A stretch of DNA of 64,000 nt from Leadbetterella lacunae (GTDB taxonomy: Bacteria; Bacteroidota; Bacteroidia; Cytophagales; Spirosomataceae): positions 1,116,001 to 1,180,000 of the forward strand of contig NZ_JBHRYQ010000001.1 in NCBI RefSeq assembly GCF_042649125.1, in the 5' to 3' direction. Under the pieces are notes generated by a model that was given only the letters and a program-made list of their open reading frames with translations, searched no databases and had not been told where the DNA came from. The stretch's first letter is position 1; the number at the start of each line of letters is the position of its first letter. Below are positions 25,052 to 32,958 of the stretch, in pieces. The position numbers and the translations under genes were made by a program.

Positions 25052-28042
25052 TTATCTTAGTTGAGCCATATGGTCTTCATAAATCTTCTTATATTTTTCG
25101 GCCAAAGGTTTGTCATGTTGCTCAGCAGCTGTGTATAACAACTGAATAAGCCTCATGTCAGACTGAATGATATTTTCTATGTTTCTATCACCCCACTGCT
25201 TATCACCTTGAACTTTATTTTTCTTTATAAAATACTTCAATTCTTCATCTGCTCTGTTTACTATCACTTCCGAAATCGCCTTGGCTTTTTCTTTATTTCC
25301 TATTTCATAATAGAAAATCGGATAGTTAGCAACCAATTGATCAAATGGTATCGACTTGTCAGGCATTAGTGCCAAAGATTTGTCCAAAATAGCTTCTGCT
25401 TCTTCTTTTTTACCTTCTCTAACTAACTGATCAGCTAAACGAATAAACGCAAAACGAGCTGTTATAATAGGTACTTTAAGGTAAGTTTCGCTATCATAGT
25501 AGATATTTGCATTATCTAAACCGGTCCAAGACATTTTATTCAACAATCTGTCTTTCATTAAGTCCGTATTAGCAAAACCATCTCTTGCTCCTTCTACTTT
25601 AAACGGCATCAATCTGTACGCATAGCCTTCTAATTGGCAGTATTCTTTGAGGTTCATATATGAACTTGGAGACAACGTGCCAGAGAAATAAATTGGTCTC
25701 TTCCAGTCATTTTGTGCAATTATATCTAAAACCAAAAGGTCATTTTTCAAGATATCACGCTCTCCAAAATTCCACTCAAATCTATTTTTTATTAATGGCT
25801 TATATTGCTCGGGAATGTAAGACATTTTGCTTACTGCCTCAGCATCCATATCCAAATAGAAGTTAGCTGAAGGTAAGACATTAATCATATCACCCGAACT
25901 CACTTGCATCTGAATAGCAGGATCATTTTTTCTAACCAAATTCAAGTACTCTTTTAAGTTAATACCTGCCTGTACTTGAGGATTTGGATTTTTAACAAAA
26001 GGAATTTGATCGTTTATCCCTTTGTTATAAGAATTCATATCAAATGAAATCGGCAAAGGACTAGACTCGTAGGTTTTACGTTTCATTTGGTCGATATACC
26101 ATTCGGTACCCAACAAGCTCAAATTACATACTCTTACGTCAGTTCTGAACCCTTCCACTTCTTGAACATACCAAAGTGGGAAGGTATCGTTATCTCCACC
26201 AGTAAATAATATGGCGTCTTTATCGCAAGAGTTAAGCAAGTTTTTGGCAAAGTCCATTTGGTGAACTCTTTCTGATCTGTCATGACCCGCCCAAGCTTGT
26301 TTGGCCATTATTATGGGAACTATTAAACCTAAAGCGGTAGCCAATGCAGAATTTACGGTATTGTTTTTAATAAACTTAAACACATAGTCTGTCAGAGCCA
26401 TAACACCCAAACCAACCCACATGGCAAAGAAATAAAAGGATCCCACATAAATGTAGTCTCTTTCACGCGGTTCTATTGGAGGAGAGTTAAGGTAAATCAC
26501 CAAACCTAAACCCGTGAAGAAAAACAGCAAGAACATTACAAATGCATCTCTTTCGCTTTTCATGTATAGATAAAACAAACCTAAGATTCCTAAAATAATA
26601 GGCAAACCATAGTAGTTTGTTCTTCCTTTGTTTGAAGCGTATAATTGCGGCAGGTCAGAAGTTTTTTCGAAAATATTAGTGGCCTTTGCCCCTTCTATAT
26701 CTGAGGCTCTTCCCCAGAAATTCCAGATGAAATACCTCCAATACATATGCCCAAACTGATGTGAAAACATAAACGAAAGGTTATCGCCTAAACTAGGTCT
26801 TTGGCCTTCAGCAATATTAAGTTTGCTTCTGTAAAGCGAAATATGATTCGGATCTTGCGACCAAACCCTTGGTAACAACATTTTGCCGGCATTGTCCCAC
26901 ACATACTCAGGGCTGTAATCGTATATTTCGTAGCTATTTGGACCTATTTTATAGTTAGGCTCTCCTTTATTTATCGCAGTAAGCTGAGCGGTATAAATCG
27001 GACCATAAAGCAACGGTCTACTTCCGTACTGCTCTCTTTTAAGATAGTAAGTAAAGTTCATTACATTACTCGGGTTGTTCTCGTTAATCGGTGGATTGTA
27101 GTTAGAACGAATCAACGCGATTGTGTATGTAGAATAACCAATAAGAACGAAAGCAAACGATAATAAAACCGTGTTTAAAACTTCTTTCTGATGTTTTTGA
27201 GAATAATAAATACCATAAACCAATGCACCGATAAGTAAAATTACAAAGAATATCATACCTGATGAGAATGGCAATCCAAATGTATTTACGAACAGTTTAT
27301 CAAAACCAAAACCAAGCGTAGGAAGTCCAGTAATAAGGCCCACCATGATAATTCCCAATACCACTAAGCCTCCCAAAAAGGCAATAAAGCCACCTTTGAA
27401 AGTAATATTTTTTGATTTTTTGAAATAATATAAAAGTGCCAAAGCTGGTAAAGCTACCAAGTTTAATAAATGGACCCCTATAGAAAGACCTACTAAGTAT
27501 GCTATGAAAATCAACCATTTATTTTGAGCTGCTCCGTCTTCGATGACTTCCCATCTGAACGCCGCCCAAACTACTATTGCAGTAAAAAACGATGACATAC
27601 CATAAACCTCAGCTTCGACTGCCGAAAACCAGAATGAATCTGAAAAAGTATATACCAAAGAACCCACCATAGCAGCTCCCAAAATTTTAATGGTATCCGC
27701 TAATTCAAGGTTTTCATCTTTAACTTTTACTATTTTTCTGGCTACCAAAGTGATGGTCCAAAACATAAATAGAATGGTAAAAGCACTTGCAAGTACTGAA
27801 ACCATATTGACCATTAAAGCCACTTTGGTAACATCAGAACCTGCAAAAAGAGAGGCTATTCTACCAATAAGTAAGAAAAATGGTGCACCTGATGGGTGAG
27901 GTACTTCAAGTTTGTATGCACAAGCAATAAACTCGCCACAGTCCCAGAAACTTGCCGTAGGTTCTACTGTGAGCGTGTAGGTCACCAAAGCAATTAAGAA
28001 AGCGAGCCAGCCTCCAATGTTGTTTAAACTTTTAAATTTCAT
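25052..28042 (-). CDS. DUF2723/GT117-type membrane glycosyltransferase
   Basis: The 996-residue protein has about twelve N-terminal membrane helices (to about 570), beginning with the signature YTLTVEPTASFWDCGEFIACAY and HPSGAPFFLLIGR of DUF2723 proteins, and a C-terminal soluble domain with helical, TPR-like character. The acidic loop after the first helix resembles that of protein O-mannosyltransferases, and the family is classed as GT117. It is nearly universal in Bacteroidota and is thought to act in glycosylation at the inner membrane; the substrate here is not known. It appears to be a single-gene unit ending at a terminator. Confidence 0.85.
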   Translation of the reverse strand: MKFKSLNNIGGWLAFLIALVTYTLTVEPTASFWDCGEFIACAYKLEVPHPSGAPFFLLIGRIASLFAGSDVTKVALMVNMVSVLASAFTILFMFWTITLVARKIVKVKDENLELADTIKILGAAMVGSLVYTFSDSFWFSAVEAEVYGMSSFFTAIVVWAAFRWEVIEDGAAQNKWLIFIAYLVGLSIGVHLLNLVALPALALLYYFKKSKNITFKGGFIAFLGGLVVLGIIMVGLITGLPTLGFGFDKLFVNTFGLPFSSGMIFFVILLIGALVYGIYYSQKHQKEVLNTVLLSFAFVLIGYSTYTIALIRSNYNPPINENNPSNVMNFTYYLKREQYGSRPLLYGPIYTAQLTAINKGEPNYKIGPNSYEIYDYSPEYVWDNAGKMLLPRVWSQDPNHISLYRSKLNIAEGQRPSLGDNLSFMFSHQFGHMYWRYFIWNFWGRASDIEGAKATNIFEKTSDLPQLYASNKGRTNYYGLPIILGILGLFYLYMKSERDAFVMFLLFFFTGLGLVIYLNSPPIEPRERDYIYVGSFYFFAMWVGLGVMALTDYVFKFIKNNTVNSALATALGLIVPIIMAKQAWAGHDRSERVHQMDFAKNLLNSCDKDAILFTGGDNDTFPLWYVQEVEGFRTDVRVCNLSLLGTEWYIDQMKRKTYESSPLPISFDMNSYNKGINDQIPFVKNPNPQVQAGINLKEYLNLVRKNDPAIQMQVSSGDMINVLPSANFYLDMDAEAVSKMSYIPEQYKPLIKNRFEWNFGERDILKNDLLVLDIIAQNDWKRPIYFSGTLSPSSYMNLKEYCQLEGYAYRLMPFKVEGARDGFANTDLMKDRLLNKMSWTGLDNANIYYDSETYLKVPIITARFAFIRLADQLVREGKKEEAEAILDKSLALMPDKSIPFDQLVANYPIFYYEIGNKEKAKAISEVIVNRADEELKYFIKKNKVQGDKQWGDRNIENIIQSDMRLIQLLYTAAEQHDKPLAEKYKKIYEDHMAQLR

Positions 28043-28155
28043 AAATTTTTATTAATCAGTTATATATGTGTTTATTGTTTGGGATAATTTTTAAATTCTA
28101 CGTCAAAATAACAAAATTCGATTCAAAGCATTGTAATTTAAAATTATAAATAAAG

Positions 28156-28785
28156 TTAAATCTTCAATTGCTTCCCTATGTTTACCTGCTTTTCAAGGGT
28201 ATTTCTTATAAAATCAAAGTCTTCGGGGTTTTTAACGAAGTCAATATCGTTGACATCAATCTCAATGAACTTACCGTGGTTATATTGATTTTTAAAGTCT
28301 TCATAAAGACCATTAAGGCTCACCAAATACTGCGGATCTATATTTTGCTCAAAGCCTCTATTTCTAAGTTTTATTTGCTTAACCAGTTTATTTACATCCG
28401 CTTTTAAATATATCATTAGGTCTGGCGGCGAAATAGCTTTCATGATAGTATTGAACAAACTATGATAGGTATTAAAGTCTATTTCATTCATTTTTCCACT
28501 CTCATACAAGTTTTTTGCGAATATATACGCATCTTCATAGATAGTACGATCTTGGATAATAGTGAGCTCTTGCTGCTCCTGAATTTTGAGAACTTGCTCA
28601 AATCTGCTGTTAAGAAAATAAATTTGGAGGTGAAACGACCATTGCTCCATATCGTCATAAAAAGGAGCCAAATAAGGGTTACCATCTACTGCTTCGTAAA
28701 ATACCTCCCAACCATAGTAAGCGGCTAGTTTTTCGGCTAAAGTGGTTTTCCCTGCTCCTATGTTGCCCGTGATGGCGATGTGCAT
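28156..28785 (-). CDS. Deoxynucleoside kinase (dNK/dGK-dAK family)
   Basis: The 209-residue protein has the P-loop GNIGAGKTT at 7-15, the WSFHLQIYFLNSRFEQ substrate region, the DRTIYEDAYIFA motif and a lid segment LRNRGFEQ. It phosphorylates deoxynucleosides for salvage; the preference for dA/dG or others cannot be told. It is divergent from trhO, with a minus-strand -7 element TATTTTTG at 28811-28818. Confidence 0.88.
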   Translation of the reverse strand: MHIAITGNIGAGKTTLAEKLAAYYGWEVFYEAVDGNPYLAPFYDDMEQWSFHLQIYFLNSRFEQVLKIQEQQELTIIQDRTIYEDAYIFAKNLYESGKMNEIDFNTYHSLFNTIMKAISPPDLMIYLKADVNKLVKQIKLRNRGFEQNIDPQYLVSLNGLYEDFKNQYNHGKFIEIDVNDIDFVKNPEDFDFIRNTLEKQVNIGKQLKI

Positions 28786-28810
28786 GCTTGTTTTTTTTTA
28801 TTTAATTGGG

Positions 28811-28870
28811 CAAAAATAGTAGATATTGAAGCAAAAAACACAATTTTATTTAGCAGGTTTCGTAATTTTG
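28811..28870. promoter_or_regulatory. Divergent promoters of the deoxynucleoside kinase and trhO
   Basis: TATTTTTG on the minus strand (28811-28818) has an ATTG 22 nt upstream and serves the kinase. TAATTTTG on the plus strand (28863-28870) lies about 95 nt before trhO. Both fit TAnnTTTG. Confidence 0.5.
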
Positions 28871-28965
28871 CACGAAAGTTATAAAGTAGGCTTTAAATCG
28901 AATCTAAAAAAAGCAATGAACTTAATCCTTAATAGGTTTTGTTTTCAAAAATACTTCTTACAAAA

Positions 28966-29952
28966 ATGAACGCATACTCAGTACTCTTATATTACATCTA
29001 TAGCCCAATTGATAATGTCCTAGAATACAGAGACATCCATCACGAATATTGTGTTAAAAACAATCTGTTAGGAAGAATAATTATCTCTCCAGAAGGTCTA
29101 AATGGAACCGTTTCGGGAACGGTAGAAGCATGTGAAAATTACATGAAATGGGTAAAATCTGACCCTAGATTTCAATCGATAGACTTTAAAGTAGAAACCT
29201 ATGACAAAGTAGCATTTAATAAACTTTATGTTAAAATAAAGAAAGAAATCGTGCATTCGGAGTTACCAGTAGACCCTTTGGTAAAAACAGGTAAGCATCT
29301 TGAGCCGCAACAGCTGAAAGAGATGCTCAATGACCCAAATGTAGTTTTGGTAGACATGCGGTCAAATTATGAACATGCGGTTGGCAAGTTTAAAGGTGCT
29401 GTTACCTTTGATATGGAAAACCTGAGAGATTTACCCAAACACGTATCTGAAATAGCCCATTTAAAAGATAAAACTATAGTAACCTACTGCACAGGTGGGA
29501 TCAAATGCGAAAAAGCAAGTGCGTATTTATTAGATCAAGGTTTTACCGATGTGTATCAATTACATGGCGGTATCATCAAATACGGACTTGAAGTAGGTGG
29601 CGAAAATTTTGACGGGAAATGCTACGTTTTTGATGGAAGAGTTACTACTGATGTAAATAAAGTTAACCCAGAAGTGATTTCAAAATGCCATATTTGCGAA
29701 ACCCCTTCTGACAGAATGGTAAACTGCTCAAATCCCGTTTGTAATGCACACTTGGCTATTTGTGAGGCATGTGGCACCGAATATGAAGGAGCATGCTCCA
29801 CAGCATGTAAAGTGCACCCAAAAAAGCGTCCTTATGATGGAACGGGTGCTTATTCTAAACCCAAAGACGGATATAGACCTGACTTAGCTTTTAAAACCCG
29901 ATTAAATACTAAAAAACTTGAGATTGTTGAAAATCTCGGACTTTGTGAATAA
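28966..29952 (+). CDS. trhO: tRNA uridine(34) hydroxylase TrhO (rhodanese domain, YceA family)
   Basis: The ATG at 28966 gives 328 residues beginning MNAYSVLLYYIYSPI, the family's N-terminal acylphosphatase-like domain. The rhodanese domain (about 115-215) has the active-site Cys C175 in TYCTGGIKCEKAS, and a C-terminal Cys-rich zinc-binding segment follows (CHICETPSDRMVNC, CEACG). TrhO hydroxylates U34 of some tRNAs. It is followed by surE after 29 nt. Confidence 0.93.
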   Translation: MNAYSVLLYYIYSPIDNVLEYRDIHHEYCVKNNLLGRIIISPEGLNGTVSGTVEACENYMKWVKSDPRFQSIDFKVETYDKVAFNKLYVKIKKEIVHSELPVDPLVKTGKHLEPQQLKEMLNDPNVVLVDMRSNYEHAVGKFKGAVTFDMENLRDLPKHVSEIAHLKDKTIVTYCTGGIKCEKASAYLLDQGFTDVYQLHGGIIKYGLEVGGENFDGKCYVFDGRVTTDVNKVNPEVISKCHICETPSDRMVNCSNPVCNAHLAICEACGTEYEGACSTACKVHPKKRPYDGTGAYSKPKDGYRPDLAFKTRLNTKKLEIVENLGLCE

Positions 29953-29981
29953 CACTAAAAACTATTACTTAAATATAAATA

Positions 29982-30755
29982 ATGAGCAAACCACTTATAG
30001 TAGTAACAAACGATGACGGTATAACTTCGAAAGGCATACGGGTTTTAATAGAAGAAATGGAAAAAATCGGGGAAGTATTTGTTGTAGCTCCTGATAGTCC
30101 AAACTCAGGAATGGGGCATGCCATAACCGTAGACTCTACCATTCATATTAAAAAATCGCCTATTTTTGGTGATATCCAATCTTACGAATGCTCAGGCACG
30201 CCCGCTGATTGTGTAAAATTAGCAAAACATGAACTATTAAAAGGAAAAACCATAGACCTTGTGGTAAGTGGCATTAACCATGGAAACAATGCATCGATCT
30301 CTGTAATATACTCTGGTACAATGTCAGCAGCCATAGAAGGTGCCATAGAAGGCATCCCTGCAGTAGGGTTTTCATTAAATGATTTTAGATACGATGCTGA
30401 TTTTGAACACACAAGACCGTTTATTCAAAAAATAGTTAAAGAGGTGTTAGCTAAGGGTTTACCTAAACATGTGGCACTGAACGTTAATTTTCCAGCGGTT
30501 TCTGATAAACCTTTGGCTGGGATAAAAGTAACACGCCAAACTAATGGCTACTGGAAAGAAGAATTTGATTCGAGAAAAGACCCCCACGGAAGGCCGTATT
30601 TTTGGATGGGAGGAGCATTTGTAAATCGAGAGCCCGAATCTATGGATAACGATATAGCTCAGTTAGATCAAAACTTTGTAACTGTGGTACCTTGTAAATA
30701 TGATTTAACTGACTATGAGGCATTAGAAACAATTATGAAGTGGGATTTAAACTAA
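29982..30755 (+). CDS. surE: 5'/3'-nucleotidase SurE
   Basis: The 257-residue protein has the metal-binding N-terminus VTNDDGITSKGI, then VVAPDSPNSGMGHAIT and VSGINHGNNASISVIYSGTMSAA, all SurE hallmarks. It dephosphorylates nucleoside monophosphates and related stress metabolites. It is probably co-transcribed with trhO and the GH3-type gene (45-nt gap). Confidence 0.96.
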   Translation: MSKPLIVVTNDDGITSKGIRVLIEEMEKIGEVFVVAPDSPNSGMGHAITVDSTIHIKKSPIFGDIQSYECSGTPADCVKLAKHELLKGKTIDLVVSGINHGNNASISVIYSGTMSAAIEGAIEGIPAVGFSLNDFRYDADFEHTRPFIQKIVKEVLAKGLPKHVALNVNFPAVSDKPLAGIKVTRQTNGYWKEEFDSRKDPHGRPYFWMGGAFVNREPESMDNDIAQLDQNFVTVVPCKYDLTDYEALETIMKWDLN

Positions 30756-30800
30756 TTGTAAGGCATACATACGTTCTTATTTTCTAAATAATTAATAGAT

Positions 30801-32357
30801 ATGGCAGTACTTAGTAATGTTCTCAAAGGTAGTGTGAAAATTACCAGTAGAATTAAGAAATTAAATATAACAAAACCCCAAAATCAGCAAAAAAGAGTTC
30901 TAATAAAACTGTTGACTAAAGCTAGGTCTACCAAGTTTGGTGAAGCCTATGGTTTTGATGATATTTTGAATCAATTACTTTTTGAAAAGGGCAACAATCG
31001 TTTTTCGGCATTTAAAGAAAATGTACCAATTTTCGATTATAATTCCTTATATGAGCAATGGTGGCAAAGATGCCACAAAGGCGAAGAAAACATCTGCTGG
31101 CCCGGTAAAATCAAGTATTTTGCTTTAAGTTCTGGAACATCAGGAAGTCCTTCGAAGCATATTCCGGTTTCTAAGGAAATGATAAAAGCTATAAACCGAG
31201 CAGGAGTAAATCAAATAATAGCATTGGGCAATTATGACAATTTACCAGAAAACTTGTTTGACAAAAGCTACTTAATGCTCGGCGGCAGTACACAACTTGC
31301 CGAATCCGAAGGCAGATTTGAGGGCGACCTAAGTGGAATAACCACAGGAAACATACCTTTTTGGTTTGAAAACTTCTTTAAACCAGGCAGAGAAATAGCT
31401 CAGGTTAAAGATTGGGAACAAAAACTTCAAGAAATCACAAATAATGCTCCAAATTGGGATATTGGCTTTTTGGCTGGTGTACCTGCTTGGATTCAAATAT
31501 TGTGCGAACGCGTTATTGAGAAATATAACTTGAAGAATATTCACGAAATATGGCCAAACTTATCAGTTTATGGCTGGGGAGGAGTTTCTTTTGAACCCTA
31601 TAAAAACGGTTTTGAAAAATTGATGGGAAAACCCATGATTTACATAGAAACATATTTGGCTTCTGAAGGTTTTATTGCGTATCAGGCAAGACCTAATGCA
31701 AACCTTCAATTAATTCTAAACAATGGAATTTTCTTTGAATTTGTACCTTTTAACGAAGATAATTTTGATGAAAACGGAGATATTAAGCAAGACGCCCAAA
31801 CCCTATTAATAACTGAAGTAGAACCTGATGTAGATTATGCCCTATTAATATCGACTTGCTCGGGTGCTTGGAGGTACCTTATTGGAGATACCGTTAAGTT
31901 TACAGATGTGGCTAAATGTGAGATCAAAATTACGGGTAGAACCAAACAATTCCTTAGCCTTTGTGGCGAGCACATTTCGGTAGATAACCTTAATAATGCT
32001 GTAGATGCAGCGTCTAAGCATTTTAATATTACGATTAAAGAGTTTACTGTGACGGGAATCCCACATTCGCCGCTTTTTGCACATCAATGGTACATCGGCA
32101 CTGATGATGAGATTGACGAAAACGAACTAGGAAGGTTTATCGATAAAAAACTCCATGAACTAAACGACGATTATGCCGTGGAGCGTAGACATGCACTAAA
32201 AAACGTATTCTGCAAAGTATTGCCTACTGCTTCATTTTTAGACTATATGAAATCTAAAGGAAAAGTAGGTGGGCAAAACAAGTTTCCTCGTGTGTTAAAA
32301 GGTGCTCGCCAAGCAGAATGGGAAAGTTATATTTTTGAAAAAACTCTTTTAGTTTAA
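30801..32357 (+). CDS. GH3 auxin-responsive-promoter family protein (acyl-adenylase fold)
   Basis: The 518-residue protein has the ATP-binding motif FALSSGTSGSPSKHIPVS and, further on, YIETYLASEGFIAYQ and TGRTKQFLSLCGEHIS, which match the bacterial members of the plant GH3 family. GH3 enzymes activate a carboxylic acid with ATP and often join it to an amino acid. The substrate in Bacteroidota is not established. It converges with the Nudix gene; the last codons of both lie in one 15-bp palindrome. Confidence 0.9.
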   Translation: MAVLSNVLKGSVKITSRIKKLNITKPQNQQKRVLIKLLTKARSTKFGEAYGFDDILNQLLFEKGNNRFSAFKENVPIFDYNSLYEQWWQRCHKGEENICWPGKIKYFALSSGTSGSPSKHIPVSKEMIKAINRAGVNQIIALGNYDNLPENLFDKSYLMLGGSTQLAESEGRFEGDLSGITTGNIPFWFENFFKPGREIAQVKDWEQKLQEITNNAPNWDIGFLAGVPAWIQILCERVIEKYNLKNIHEIWPNLSVYGWGGVSFEPYKNGFEKLMGKPMIYIETYLASEGFIAYQARPNANLQLILNNGIFFEFVPFNEDNFDENGDIKQDAQTLLITEVEPDVDYALLISTCSGAWRYLIGDTVKFTDVAKCEIKITGRTKQFLSLCGEHISVDNLNNAVDAASKHFNITIKEFTVTGIPHSPLFAHQWYIGTDDEIDENELGRFIDKKLHELNDDYAVERRHALKNVFCKVLPTASFLDYMKSKGKVGGQNKFPRVLKGARQAEWESYIFEKTLLV

Positions 32358-32369
32358 AAGAGTTTTTTC
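32337..32369. terminator. Bidirectional terminator spanning two overlapping stop codons
   Basis: A perfect 15-bp inverted repeat, GAAAAAACTCTTTTA (32337-32351) and TAAAAGAGTTTTTTC (32355-32369) with loop GTT, ends in T-runs on both strands. It contains the last codons and stops of the GH3-type and Nudix genes. Confidence 0.85.
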
Positions 32370-32905
32370 AATACCCCTACTTTTAGCAAACCTGCTACAG
32401 ATATTGAGTCCGTTATTTTGTTTTCCATCACCATTTTTATGGCGTCTTTGATGTGTACTTTCTTTACTTGAAGGTCTTCAGTTTCTTCGGGTTTAGCTTC
32501 TGTAAATTCTAAGTCTTCGGCCAAAAAGATAAACCCTACCTCATTACAAACAGAATTAGAAGTATGAATCTTCGAAATCATCGTCCATTTTTTTGCCAAA
32601 ATGCCCGCCTCTTCTTGTAATTCTCTTTTGGCAGCAACCAAAACATCCTCTGTAAACGGACAACCACCCTCTGGTATTTCCCACGAATATTCATCTAATG
32701 GAAATCTGTGCTGACCAATTAACCAGGTAAAACCATCCTTATCGAGCGGAATAATGCCCGTTGCAATGTTTTTAAAGTTAACTTGACCATAAATCCCTTC
32801 TCCTCCAGATGGATTAATCACATCGTGGTGCTCAACTTTTATCCATGGGTTTTCGTAAGCAACTTCTGTTTTAACCTTTATCCAATTCTTTTTATTTGAA
32901 CTCAT
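32354..32905 (-). CDS. Nudix hydrolase, ADP-ribose-pyrophosphatase-like
   Basis: The 183-residue protein carries a complete Nudix box, from G79-G80-C81 through RELQEEAGIL (G-x5-E-x7-REUxEExGU form). The upstream WLIGQHRFPLDEYSWEIPEGG segment is typical of ADP-sugar pyrophosphatases. It would hydrolyse ADP-ribose or similar nucleotide sugars. It starts after the terminator of the maltose operon and overlaps the GH3-type gene by 4 nt. Confidence 0.9.
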   Translation of the reverse strand: MSSNKKNWIKVKTEVAYENPWIKVEHHDVINPSGGEGIYGQVNFKNIATGIIPLDKDGFTWLIGQHRFPLDEYSWEIPEGGCPFTEDVLVAAKRELQEEAGILAKKWTMISKIHTSNSVCNEVGFIFLAEDLEFTEAKPEETEDLQVKKVHIKDAIKMVMENKITDSISVAGLLKVGVLKKLF

Positions 32906-32923
32906 TTTCTATATAAATACAAA

Positions 32924-32954
32924 AAAATGACCTCAATAAATGAGGCCATTTCTA
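32924..32954 (-). terminator. Intrinsic terminator of the maltose phosphorylase operon
   Basis: An 11-bp stem with one mismatch (32926-32936 and 32942-32952), loop ATAAA, is followed on the minus strand by a run of seven T. It lies a few nt past the stop of the GH65 gene. Confidence 0.75.
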
Positions 32955-32958
32955 TTTA

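Noticed and set aside
28168..28728. Plus-strand open frames opposite the deoxynucleoside kinase
   Set aside because: They are antisense to a well-conserved kinase, have no recognisable domain and no promoter.
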